Translations under genes and position numbers: made by a program
In this document: positions 43,769 to 52,567 of the stretch, in pieces
Layout of the letters: each line of letters begins with the position of its first letter
Position numbering within the stretch: position 1 is the stretch's first letter
Notes under the pieces: model-generated
The model's database searches: none
What the model saw: only the letters and a program-made list of their open reading frames with translations
What the model was told of the DNA's origin: nothing
Source of the DNA: GCA-2697345 sp045565015
Lineage (GTDB): Bacteria > Pseudomonadota > Alphaproteobacteria > Rhodobacterales > Rhodobacteraceae
Reading direction: 5' to 3'
NCBI GenBank assembly: GCA_045565015.1
Contig: JBJLGD010000033.1
Coordinates: 56,641-120,640 of the forward strand
DNA length: 64,000 nucleotides

Positions 43769-44740
43769 TTATTTTTGCTTTAACTCTTGATAAAGCCAAG
43801 GACAGTCAATTACTAACGGTGCTCTTTTACCATCAGAGGCAGCTTTAAGTCTCATATCTCTCATTTTTGTTCGAGCTTCATCTGGTAAATAAAGTCTCTC
43901 ATGACCCCAGAAGCTAGGTCCCACATTAGTTTCTTCTGGTTGCCATGTAACTGGATCTATTACTCTCCCACCCCAACCGCTTTCTACAAAAAAACCAGAT
44001 GGGGTGTTGGCATAAAAACTCGTCATATAATCATTTGTGTGCCTACCTAATGTATAAGCTATTTTATTCTCCTGTAGTTGAGCTAAATCATATCCTTGAC
44101 CAACATCGTCAAGATTTTTATATTCAACCATAAAATGGTGAAAACCCTTACTCCCTGATCCAACCATAGCAAAACTATGGTGCCGGCCATTCACGTGAAA
44201 AAAATATAATGGATATGGGGTTAGTCCGTAATCACTAAGTTTAAAATCCAGAATTTCTTGATAAAAGGGTACTAATTTATCAATATTATCCACATGTAAA
44301 ACAGCGTGCCCCATTCCTTGCGGACCAGTATTGAATCCGGATATTGGTCTACCAGGAATGAATGGGGTATCACTTCTCATCGGATTAAAGACTAACTCAA
44401 TTCTATTTCCATCAGGGTCATTAAATACTATTAACTTTTCAACAAACCTTCGCGCCGCCAGTTCCGGGGTGCCTAATTTAACGCTATGACCAGCACTCTC
44501 CAACCTTGAACCAAATTCATCAAGATCGTCAGAACATTCAACTTCCCAGCCTATAAACGCTAACGTCTCACCCGGTTCATCGGATATTACAAGTCGCTGT
44601 TTTAAGTCATCCATTCGAAATGCCATGTTTTTCCCAGCGTGATCAACTTTTTGCATACCCAGCATTTTACCGGCAAAATCGATCCAATCGTCGGCCTTAT
44701 CAGACCTAATTCCTAAGTACCCTAGTGCATTAATGGCCAT
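43769..44740 (-). CDS. Extradiol (meta-cleavage) catechol dioxygenase, VOC fold
   Basis: A 323-residue two-domain type I extradiol dioxygenase of the BphC/HsaC kind. The probable Fe(II) facial triad lies in GMGHAVLHVDN (H145), GFHHFMVEY (H201 or H202) and FFVESGWGG (E253); the terminal SFWGHERL matches the SMWGHK-type segment of BphC. These enzymes cleave catechols next to the hydroxyls. Pairing with the MhpA-like hydroxylase defines a ring-opening route. No MhpC-type hydrolase is visible to process the product. Confidence 0.88.
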   Translation of the reverse strand: MAINALGYLGIRSDKADDWIDFAGKMLGMQKVDHAGKNMAFRMDDLKQRLVISDEPGETLAFIGWEVECSDDLDEFGSRLESAGHSVKLGTPELAARRFVEKLIVFNDPDGNRIELVFNPMRSDTPFIPGRPISGFNTGPQGMGHAVLHVDNIDKLVPFYQEILDFKLSDYGLTPYPLYFFHVNGRHHSFAMVGSGSKGFHHFMVEYKNLDDVGQGYDLAQLQENKIAYTLGRHTNDYMTSFYANTPSGFFVESGWGGRVIDPVTWQPEETNVGPSFWGHERLYLPDEARTKMRDMRLKAASDGKRAPLVIDCPWLYQELKQK

Positions 44741-44952
44741 AAAAAAGTCCTTTAGTTATTTGAGCTGAAAAAATTTTAACCCAAACTGATTCGATACTTG
44801 GGTGATAACATAATATCTGTAGGACAACACCAACACGATTTTTTTTTAATTTCTATGATCCAAACACATAATATATGGTATAATAATTGTGCTTTTATAA
44901 ACTACAATAGAATGTGTTGACATTTTAATTAAAAAACGGACAGTGTAATACC

Positions 44953-44966
44953 TTGTATGAATACAA
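44953..44966. promoter_or_regulatory. Palindrome upstream of TRAP operon (candidate operator)
   Basis: TTGTAT-GA-ATACAA lies 73 bp before the dctP start in the 298-bp divergent region. It resembles the TTGT...ACAA sites of GntR/FCD-type regulators. A second weaker pair, ATTGT (44886-44890) and ACAAT (44904-44908), and a TATAAT at 44879-44884 are nearby, as is a TTGACA at 44917. No regulator gene is adjacent. Confidence 0.35.
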
Positions 44967-45038
44967 TTTTATAAAAGAAAGCTTACACATCAGCTTATTT
45001 TAACTTAAAGATACATATAAAATATAATGGAGGAAATA

Positions 45039-46058
45039 ATGAAAAAATTAACAATCGGTTTGGGGGCGGCACTCTCAACAGCACTGTTAGGATCGATGTC
45101 ACTAGCTGCTGACAAGGTGTTAACTGTGGCTTCTTGGGCTGCACCTTTCCATACAATGAACGAAAATGTCTTTCCCTGGATGAGTAGTCAACTAAATAAT
45201 TGCTCCGGTGGGTCACTTAGTCTTAAGGTGGAGTACGGAATGGCTCCTCCCCCAGCAATGTACGATACTGTTAGAGACGGAGTAGCTGATATATCATGGA
45301 TTGTTTACGGATATACTCCAGGAAAATTTGTCAATACTATGATTGCAGAACTTCCTGGCATACCAGGCAATGCGAGACAAAAATCTGTTGCATTTCAAAA
45401 GACTCATGAAAAATTCTTTGCAAAATCTGGTGAAGCTAAAGGTGTGCAGGTTTTAGCAAATTATACTCACGGTCCAGGGATGGCAAATACCGTAAAAAAA
45501 GTTACATCTTATAAGGAACTAGAAGGTGTAAAAATGCGAATTGGCGGTGGAGTTGCTAATGGTATTGGTAAATCATTGGGTGTTGCCGGTGTTGGAGCAC
45601 CAGCTCCGAAAGTGTATGAACTGATTTCAGGCGGAGTAGCAGACGGAGTCTTCTTCCCATTTGAAACGATGCATGCCTTTAAAATCGCTGAACTTGCAAA
45701 ATACTCACTTCATAATCCTGATGGGATGTATACTACTGCCTTTGCTATAATTTTAAATAATGACACCTATGCTGATTTGGACGACACTCAACGTAGTTGT
45801 GTTGATGGCATGAGAGGGGTTGATTTAGCAAGAACTGTTGGGTGGTTCTGGGATGATGCTGACAAAGCAGGAGCTTCAGCAGCAGCTAGTTATGGCCATG
45901 AATTAACCATAGCCAGCGACGAAGAGCGTGCTTATTACAAAGAAGCTACTTCTGGCGTAATAACAGATGTTCTTGCGCAGGTATCTTCAAAGGGTGTCGA
46001 TGCCGATGCGGCACTAGCTTACTTTAAGGCCCAAGTAGCCGTAGAATCTGGAAACTAA
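45039..46058 (+). CDS. dctP: TRAP transporter substrate-binding protein (DctP family)
   Basis: A periplasmic solute-binding protein of about 339 residues. The signal peptide MKKLTIGLGAALSTALLGSM ends near SLAADK. The mature part has the DctP pattern: WAAPFHTMNENVFPWMSSQ, VRDGVADISWIVYGYTPGKF, LEGVKMRIGGG (carboxylate-binding Arg region) and VADGVFFPFETMHAFK. Start set at ATG 45039 because GGAGG lies just ahead; an in-frame ATG 12 nt earlier overlaps that site. It delivers an organic acid, perhaps aromatic given the neighbours, to DctQM. Confidence 0.93.
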   Translation: MKKLTIGLGAALSTALLGSMSLAADKVLTVASWAAPFHTMNENVFPWMSSQLNNCSGGSLSLKVEYGMAPPPAMYDTVRDGVADISWIVYGYTPGKFVNTMIAELPGIPGNARQKSVAFQKTHEKFFAKSGEAKGVQVLANYTHGPGMANTVKKVTSYKELEGVKMRIGGGVANGIGKSLGVAGVGAPAPKVYELISGGVADGVFFPFETMHAFKIAELAKYSLHNPDGMYTTAFAIILNNDTYADLDDTQRSCVDGMRGVDLARTVGWFWDDADKAGASAAASYGHELTIASDEERAYYKEATSGVITDVLAQVSSKGVDADAALAYFKAQVAVESGN

Positions 46059-46079
46059 GAACTAGTGAATTAATAAAAA

Positions 46080-46640
46080 ATGATTTTAGTTCTAAATATT
46101 ATAGAACGGCTAGCTCTCGTAGTTAGCCGTTTTATTTCAAGCATGGCAGCGATTGTCCTTTTTTGGATAGTTGGTGTTACCTGCGTAGACGTAATAGGAA
46201 GATATTTTTTTAACGCACCTCTTTATGCTGGTACAGAGTTAGTACAGGTTAGTATGGCAGGTGTAATTTTTTTATCATTACCTGCAATGTTTTTTAGACA
46301 TGATCATATAGTTGTTGATCTATTTCCAATATTTCAACGCGGCTATGTAGGTTGGGTACTAAGTATTATTTTTCTTTCAATCTCAGCATACTGCCTTTGG
46401 ATCATAGCAGACAAAACTATGTTTTACGCTAATAGGTCTTTTGAAGACGGTGATACTTATGAGTACATTCTAAAACCATCTTTTATAACCTTTGGTGATA
46501 GTAAATTTGCTCCTAGGTTTATTATTGAAACTTTTATTGCAATATCTTTGTTCTTCACCTCTTTTTTGATATTTTTGAGATTAATTTTACTGCTTTCAAG
46601 ACCTGGGTCTAGTCCAGAAATTAATGATGAGGTAAAATAA
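46080..46640 (+). CDS. dctQ: TRAP transporter small membrane subunit
   Basis: A 186-residue protein with four membrane helices (about 12-35, 52-70, 92-112, 145-170). VTCVDVIGRYFFNAPLYAGTE and PAMFFRHDHIVVDLFP are the DctQ-family motifs. It links the binding protein to the large DctM subunit. Its stop overlaps the dctM ATG by one base. Confidence 0.92.
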   Translation: MILVLNIIERLALVVSRFISSMAAIVLFWIVGVTCVDVIGRYFFNAPLYAGTELVQVSMAGVIFLSLPAMFFRHDHIVVDLFPIFQRGYVGWVLSIIFLSISAYCLWIIADKTMFYANRSFEDGDTYEYILKPSFITFGDSKFAPRFIIETFIAISLFFTSFLIFLRLILLLSRPGSSPEINDEVK

Positions 46641-47941
46641 TGGACGCTCTAACTATATCTTTTATAGGGTTCCTAGCAATTCTAATTTTAGCTTTTTTAA
46701 GATTTCCTCTAGCGCTTTCCATGGGGTTAGTAGGCGTAATAGGGTTTGGGGAGCTATCCGGGTATAGAGCTGCTATAGCTAACTTGGGCAGATTGGTAAT
46801 GGATCTAGGTCAGTCTTATTCACTTTCGGTGCTCCCTCTTTTTATTTTGATGGGTTTGCTCGTTGAAAAAGGCGGAATGGCAAAACAATTATATCGTGCA
46901 GCTTACGCATTTTTAGGAAATAAAAAAGGCGGTCTAGCAATGTCCACTGTCGTAGCATGTGGCATGTTCTCTGCAATTTCAGGGTCATCAATAGCAACAG
47001 CAGCAACTATGTCAAAAGTAGCTATGCCCGAAATGCGAAGATACAAATATGCAGACTCGCTTGCAACAGCCTCAATAGCTGCAGGTGGTACGCTTGGCAT
47101 CTTGATACCACCAAGCGTTATTCTGGTAATTTATGGCCTGCTTACAGAGCAATCTATTGGAAAACTATTTATGGCTGGCTTCATACCTGGAGTTATTGGG
47201 ATAATTTTTTATACGTTAGCCGTAAAATATGTGGTAACCAGAGACGCCTCACTAGGTCCCGCTGGTGAACCGACAAGGTGGCCAGATCGCTTACTTGCTC
47301 TTAAAGACGTTTGGAGTACTTTAGGGCTATTTATTTTTGTAATTGGTGGTATTTATATTGGGCTATTTTCAGCAACGGAAGCGGCCGGAATGGGTGCGGC
47401 TGGAGCACTTTTAATAACATTTTTTAAAGGAGCGCTTACCAGAAATATTTTAATTAGTGTTGGACGAGAAGCTTCCCTTTTAACAGCAAAACTTTTTGCC
47501 TTGCTTTTTGGAGCCTCGATGTTTTCAAATTTCCTAAACAGAGCGGGACTACCAGATGCGTTAATGGGTGTAATAAACTCTTTTGAACTATCAGGAATAG
47601 CAGTTATTTTTATTATCTTGATTATTTACGTTCTCTTGGGATGCGTTTTTGAGTCTATGTCTATGATACTACTGACCGTCCCAATTTTCGCTCCTCTAGT
47701 TCAACAGCTCGGGTTTGACCTAATCTGGTTTGGTATTTTAGTCGTGGTTGTAACAGAAATCAGCTTAATTACTCCACCGATCGGTCTAAATGTCTTTGTT
47801 CTGAAGGGCGTGGTTAAAGATGTTTCAGTAAGTACCATATTTAAAGGGGTAACACCTTTTTGGGTTGCGGATATAATAAGACTAATAATTATAACGCTGA
47901 TTCCGGGTATAGCCTTATTTTTGCCTTCAGCAATGTTCTAA
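46640..47941 (+). CDS. dctM: TRAP transporter large permease subunit
   Basis: A 433-residue membrane protein with about 12 helices; the sodium-coupled permease. LFILMGLLVEKGGMA, GCGMFSAISGSSIAT-like SGSSIATAATMSKVAMPEM, GTLGILIPPSVILVIYG and TPPIGLNVFVLKGV are the DctM signatures. It is coupled to dctQ by a TAATG overlap and is followed by an MFS gene 24 nt later. Confidence 0.95.
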   Translation: MDALTISFIGFLAILILAFLRFPLALSMGLVGVIGFGELSGYRAAIANLGRLVMDLGQSYSLSVLPLFILMGLLVEKGGMAKQLYRAAYAFLGNKKGGLAMSTVVACGMFSAISGSSIATAATMSKVAMPEMRRYKYADSLATASIAAGGTLGILIPPSVILVIYGLLTEQSIGKLFMAGFIPGVIGIIFYTLAVKYVVTRDASLGPAGEPTRWPDRLLALKDVWSTLGLFIFVIGGIYIGLFSATEAAGMGAAGALLITFFKGALTRNILISVGREASLLTAKLFALLFGASMFSNFLNRAGLPDALMGVINSFELSGIAVIFIILIIYVLLGCVFESMSMILLTVPIFAPLVQQLGFDLIWFGILVVVVTEISLITPPIGLNVFVLKGVVKDVSVSTIFKGVTPFWVADIIRLIIITLIPGIALFLPSAMF

Positions 47942-47964
47942 GAGTTATTAACTAAAATACATAC

Positions 47965-49176
47965 ATGATAACCCTTGAGAAAAATAGCCAGACTCAGACA
48001 AGTTGGTTTAAAATTATAGTATGTTTCATCGCTGGTGTCCTTCTAGTTTCTCATACTGGAAAGATTCCAGGCGTGATACCAGCTATTCAAGGCGAGTTTG
48101 ATCTCTCATTAACAAAGGTTGGGTTTCTTGTTTCAGGTTTTTCACTTGTGGGATTATTATTTGGTTTATGGTTTGGGCATTTCTTCCAAAGATATCCTCT
48201 GTGGAGTGTTGCTGCTAGTAGTCTGTTAATAAGTGGTCTTTCATCTGTCTTAGTAACTTTAACCAATAATTTTACAGTTTTAATGTTGAGTAGGTTCGTT
48301 GAAGGTGCTGGATTTATGCTGGGAATAGTAAGCTTACCAATGTTGATAGCAGCTCATTCAAATAATAAAGATCGAGCATTGGCTTTGGCCATCTGGTCTT
48401 GTTTTGTACCTATTGGCATTGGAGTAACACTAGCATTCTCAGCATCTAGTCTAAACTTAATTGGTTGGCGAGGAATTTGGTTAGCTATTGGTGGTCTCAG
48501 TGTATGTGGTTCAGCAATCGTGGTTTTTGTCTTCCAAAAGACTTATTCTGCAACACAGCTCAATAGCCAAAAAGAACATAGAAAAACCGAGTCTATCTTT
48601 ACTGTGTTTAAAACAAAAGAGGTAATACTTTTTGGAATTCTATTCCTCTTGTTTTCTATTCAATTCCAACCAACTGTTGCATATCTTCCAAGCCTACTAC
48701 TTGGTAACGGTGATTTAGCCTTAAATACCGCTACTTATATTACAGCAATTGGGGTTGCCCTTAATGCAACTGGAAATCTATTTTCCGTTTGGTTACTCCG
48801 AAATAGTCGTTTAGGTACTTTTCAACTTCTAACAATATCGATATTTATGAATTTAATTTTTTGTTCTCTAATCTTTCTTACAGACCTTTCCTTACAAATA
48901 CGACTAGCTTCCAGTTTTATTTTTCTCGGAAGCTCGGGGCTTCTTCCAGGATTAATTTGGATACATCTTAATAAAATCTCAAGAAGCCAGAATATATCTC
49001 AAATTTTCTCCGCATTTATAATACAATGCTCCTTTATTGGACAGTTTCTCGGCCCAATTATAATAGGGTTTATGGTGGATTTCTCCGGAAAATGGTCCAG
49101 TTCAGTATATACCACACTCCTTGCTGGTAGTATTAGTGCAGCTATATGTAGTTATTATTTATTAAAGAAAAGTTAG
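47965..49176 (+). CDS. MFS transporter
   Basis: A 403-residue inner-membrane carrier with about 12 helices, opening with AGVLLVSHTGKIPGVIPAIQ and followed by FGLWFGHFFQRYPLWSVAAS and LSRFVEGAGFMLGIVSLPML. It is related to the CynX/NimT-like group but the substrate is unknown. It lies 24 nt downstream of dctM and is probably in the same operon, so two unrelated carriers serve the pathway. Confidence 0.88.
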   Translation: MITLEKNSQTQTSWFKIIVCFIAGVLLVSHTGKIPGVIPAIQGEFDLSLTKVGFLVSGFSLVGLLFGLWFGHFFQRYPLWSVAASSLLISGLSSVLVTLTNNFTVLMLSRFVEGAGFMLGIVSLPMLIAAHSNNKDRALALAIWSCFVPIGIGVTLAFSASSLNLIGWRGIWLAIGGLSVCGSAIVVFVFQKTYSATQLNSQKEHRKTESIFTVFKTKEVILFGILFLLFSIQFQPTVAYLPSLLLGNGDLALNTATYITAIGVALNATGNLFSVWLLRNSRLGTFQLLTISIFMNLIFCSLIFLTDLSLQIRLASSFIFLGSSGLLPGLIWIHLNKISRSQNISQIFSAFIIQCSFIGQFLGPIIIGFMVDFSGKWSSSVYTTLLAGSISAAICSYYLLKKS

Positions 49177-49192
49177 TAAAAATTAGGTATGA

Positions 49193-50002
49193 TTAGTTCT
49201 TCCAGCCAGAATCTAACTTATCTATAAATCTAATTAAAGCAGGCCATTCCGGATGTCTGACCAATGCATTCGCACTCGCACTTCCACCCTCAAACTGATG
49301 CCTTGTCCTCTCCATGACTGCAGGCTCAATTGGATTCAGGCAACCAGTAGCCATTGCAGATAATTGAACTTCTGTATTTCTTATAAAAGCTAAGTGTCGG
49401 ACAAAAGCCCAGGCACAGTTCGGGCCTGCGGTTATCATTCCATGATTTCGCATTACCAAAGTATGGTTTTTTTGTCCTAAAGCTTCGACTATAAGAGGTC
49501 CTTCAGAGCCATCAAGTACAATCCCCTTGAAGTCATGATAACCAACTCTTTCATAAAACTGGCATCCTTCCTGTGTAACCGGAATTGCTGGACTCGTTGT
49601 TGCGCACAAACTTTGAGAAATTGGCTCATGGGTATGTATTATACAATGTAAATCAGATCGAGCCTGGTGCACTGTAGAGTGGATCACATATCCCGCCTTA
49701 TTCACCGGCCATGGACTATCTGAAAGCTTATTTCCATCAACATCAATCTTAATCAAATTGCTTGCAGTAATTTCATCATATCTTAAGCCAAAAGGGTTGA
49801 TCAAAAACGTATCAGTTCCAGGAATACGAAGAGTAATGTGATTGTATACAACACTTGTCCAACCATAATATGCGACCATACGATAACAGGCAGCTAAATC
49901 TAGCCGTGCCTCCCACTCGTTATCATCTATACCTGCGGGAGATTTTGGTAAATCTACGCCTAATTTTATATCTTTATTCAACGTTCCAATAGCATCATCC
50001 AT
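49193..50002 (-). CDS. Class II aldolase/adducin family protein
   Basis: A 269-residue zinc-dependent aldolase-like protein. It shows CYRMVAYYGWTSVVYNHITLR, FLINPFGLRYDEITASNLI, the zinc His pair in CIIHTHEP and a third His in MRNHGMITAG. Family members cleave phospho-sugar aldols or decarboxylate; non-sugar substrates occur in aromatic pathways. It converges on the MFS gene. Confidence 0.9.
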   Translation of the reverse strand: MDDAIGTLNKDIKLGVDLPKSPAGIDDNEWEARLDLAACYRMVAYYGWTSVVYNHITLRIPGTDTFLINPFGLRYDEITASNLIKIDVDGNKLSDSPWPVNKAGYVIHSTVHQARSDLHCIIHTHEPISQSLCATTSPAIPVTQEGCQFYERVGYHDFKGIVLDGSEGPLIVEALGQKNHTLVMRNHGMITAGPNCAWAFVRHLAFIRNTEVQLSAMATGCLNPIEPAVMERTRHQFEGGSASANALVRHPEWPALIRFIDKLDSGWKN

Positions 50003-50020
50003 GTATAAAACTCCAATTAA

Positions 50021-50044
50021 ACTTTAATACTTTAATACTTTAAT
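50021..50044. repeat. Three tandem copies of an 8-bp unit
   Basis: ACTTTAAT occurs three times in tandem between the divergent aldolase and ketopantoate-reductase-like genes, about 20 bp from the aldolase start. The unit length is not a multiple of the helical repeat. It could be replication-slippage DNA or part of the promoter. Confidence 0.6.
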
Positions 50045-50156
50045 CTATTATACAACAGAGCTAGATTAATGTGAATAGAGCGAAAAATAACACTGTATTC
50101 TAAAATAAGGTTTTTTTGATTTGGCAGACCAAATAGGTATTATTGAGGATAGAGAA

Positions 50157-51104
50157 TTGATCAATTTCGATTTAGACTACCTTATTCTAGGCGGGGGGGC
50201 TGTTGGTTGCATTTTTGGTGGTTTACTTAAAAATCACGGACGCAATGTTCAAATTGTAAATAAATCTGAACAAAGTATCTCCAAGATGAACGAAAATGGT
50301 GTTCAGTTAGATTTAAACGGTAATACTATAAAGTCTTTTCCTAAAGTCTGTTGCCCTAGCGAGGCACTTACCGCTAGAATAGTGATGGTCTTCACTAAAA
50401 CATATCAAACCAAAGAAGCATTGCTAGGAATACTTCCTAAAATGCATCCTGAAAGCACCTATGTCAGTCTTCAAAATGGTCTAGGAAACGGTAAGATTTT
50501 ATCACTAACAACTAATAGCCGTTCTATTTTTCACGGAGTAACAATGCTTCCAGCAACATTAATAGAGCCAGGTAAAGTGAAATCCAAAGGTGTTAATACT
50601 ACCTGGTTTGGTGCGTATAAAAGCGATAAGCTTCATATTGGTGAATTAATTTTAAATGATCTTCAAAAATGTAATTTTGATATAAAACTAGTAGATGAAC
50701 CAAATATTCACATATGGCAAAAAGCGTGTTTTAACGTCGCCCTTAATGCAATTTCAGCGCTCATAAATGGTTCTCCTGGACTAATCGGTGATTTTGGTGG
50801 TGTGAAAAATATCGCATACGAGCTAGCCCGTGAAGCTATCCAAGTTGCCACCAAAGATAGAGTAAAAGTCGATCAAAAAAAAATATTTGATATGATTGAT
50901 TTCGTTTGCTCAAATCACAGATACCATAAACCTTCAATGCTACAAGATATACAAATGGAAAGAGCTACAGAAATTCAGTCACTCAACGGGTTCATCGTTG
51001 AAAGGGCAAAATTTCATGGAATTGAAGCACCCTCGAACCTTTTGATTACAGAACTTATAAAGGCTCGTGAAAATGCCAGCACCTTCTGGAGAAATGCTCC
51101 ATAG
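50157..51104 (+). CDS. Ketopantoate reductase (PanE/ApbA) family protein
   Basis: A dehydrogenase of about 315 residues. LILGGGAVGCIFGGLLK is the NADPH motif; VMVFTKTYQTKEAL, SLQNGLGNG, the catalytic Lys in IHIWQKACFNVALNAISAL and the conserved C-terminal HKPSMLQDIQMERATEI are present. True PanE makes pantoate, but paralogues in catabolic islands reduce other 2-keto acids. Start set at TTG 50157 with GAGG eight bases upstream; TTG 50121 would add 12 residues. Confidence 0.88.
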   Translation: MINFDLDYLILGGGAVGCIFGGLLKNHGRNVQIVNKSEQSISKMNENGVQLDLNGNTIKSFPKVCCPSEALTARIVMVFTKTYQTKEALLGILPKMHPESTYVSLQNGLGNGKILSLTTNSRSIFHGVTMLPATLIEPGKVKSKGVNTTWFGAYKSDKLHIGELILNDLQKCNFDIKLVDEPNIHIWQKACFNVALNAISALINGSPGLIGDFGGVKNIAYELAREAIQVATKDRVKVDQKKIFDMIDFVCSNHRYHKPSMLQDIQMERATEIQSLNGFIVERAKFHGIEAPSNLLITELIKARENASTFWRNAP

Positions 51105-51121
51105 TAAGTAAAAACAATTTA

Positions 51122-52555
51122 TTATCTAGGTAACGAAGTATTCCCCATTAATGCTTTGTCTACTGAGTGCGCACACTGTCGACCTTCCCTTATAGCCCAG
51201 ACTACTAAAGACTGGCCACGCCTCATATCGCCAGCAGCCCAGACTTTTTCGTGACTAGTTTTATAGTTTTGATCATCAGCAAGCACGTTATTGCGAGGGT
51301 CAAGCTCAACATTAAGTTCCTCTAACATACCAGAGATTACTGGCGACACAAAACCCATAGCTAACAGCACTAAATCACATTTTAAAATAAATTCTGTACC
51401 AGTGATGGGATTAAAATCTTCATCAACCTTAACACAATGTAAGCTTTTTACTTTTCCGTTCTCTCCTTCAAAACGATTTGTCATAACAGCAAATTCTCTT
51501 TCAGCACCCTCTTCCTGACTCGAGGAAGTTCGCATTATCAATGGCCAATTTGGCCATGTTACAAGTTTTTCTTCTTTCTCTGGTGGCTCCGGCATTATTT
51601 CCAGTTGAGTTACGGAAATCGCTCCCTGCCTAATTGACGTTCCTATGCAGTCCGACCCTGTATCTCCACCACCGATTACCACAACATGTTTTCCTGCAGC
51701 TAGAATTTCTTTTGTATCTTCTAATACTTCTGATCCAACTCTCCTATTTTGTTGAGGTAGAAAATCCATAGCAAACTGTATACCATCTAATCCACGGCCA
51801 TCGATAGATAAGTCCCTAGGCGTTTCAGAGCCTCCAGACAAAATAACAGCATCATGTACACCTATTATTTGGGAAATTGGTAGATCTACTCCAACAGTTA
51901 TATCTGTCAAAAAATTTACACCCTCCGACTCCATCTGTGTTACTCGCCTATCAATATGGTGCTTTTCCATTTTAAAATCTGGAATACCGTATCGAAGTAA
52001 ACCTCCAATTTTACTATTTTTTTCATAAACATTTACCTGATGGCCAGCACGAGCCAATTGTTGAGCTGCTGCCATTCCAGATGGGCCAGAACCTATTACA
52101 GCTACTTTTTTTCCAGTCTTAGTTTCTGAAATTTGTGGATTAATCCAATCTTCTTTCCACGCTTTATCAACAATGGCACATTCTATTGATTTAATCGTTA
52201 CTGGGCTATCTATAATATTTAAAGTACATGACGCTTCACACGGGGCTGGACAAATTCTTCCAGTAAATTCTGGAAAATTATTTGTAGAATGCAGGTCTCT
52301 ACTAGCCTGATGCCATTCTCCCCTATAAACTAAATCATTCCAATCAGGAATTTGATTATTTATCGGGCACCCCTTTAAACCCTTTGAATCGTGGCAGAAA
52401 GGAACTCCACATTCCATACATCTGCTAGCCTGAGCACGCAGTAATTCTTCAGATAAAGGTAAAACAAATTCTTTATAGTTTCGAATTCTATCCGCCGCTG
52501 GAGAATATTTACGGTCTTGTCGATCAACTTCAAGAAACCCCGTTACTTTACCCAT
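51122..52555 (-). CDS. gltD: Glutamate synthase, small subunit
   Basis: A 477-residue flavoprotein that feeds NADPH electrons to GltB for making glutamate from glutamine and 2-oxoglutarate. The N-terminal iron-sulfur Cys motifs are CMECGVPFCHDSKGLKGCP and CPAPCEASCTLNI; FAD and NADPH sites are VIGSGPSGMAAAQQLARAG and VVIGGGDTGSDCIG. It lies 12 nt downstream of gltB. Confidence 0.96.
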   Translation of the reverse strand: MGKVTGFLEVDRQDRKYSPAADRIRNYKEFVLPLSEELLRAQASRCMECGVPFCHDSKGLKGCPINNQIPDWNDLVYRGEWHQASRDLHSTNNFPEFTGRICPAPCEASCTLNIIDSPVTIKSIECAIVDKAWKEDWINPQISETKTGKKVAVIGSGPSGMAAAQQLARAGHQVNVYEKNSKIGGLLRYGIPDFKMEKHHIDRRVTQMESEGVNFLTDITVGVDLPISQIIGVHDAVILSGGSETPRDLSIDGRGLDGIQFAMDFLPQQNRRVGSEVLEDTKEILAAGKHVVVIGGGDTGSDCIGTSIRQGAISVTQLEIMPEPPEKEEKLVTWPNWPLIMRTSSSQEEGAEREFAVMTNRFEGENGKVKSLHCVKVDEDFNPITGTEFILKCDLVLLAMGFVSPVISGMLEELNVELDPRNNVLADDQNYKTSHEKVWAAGDMRRGQSLVVWAIREGRQCAHSVDKALMGNTSLPR

Positions 52556-52567
52556 ACTAATAAACCC

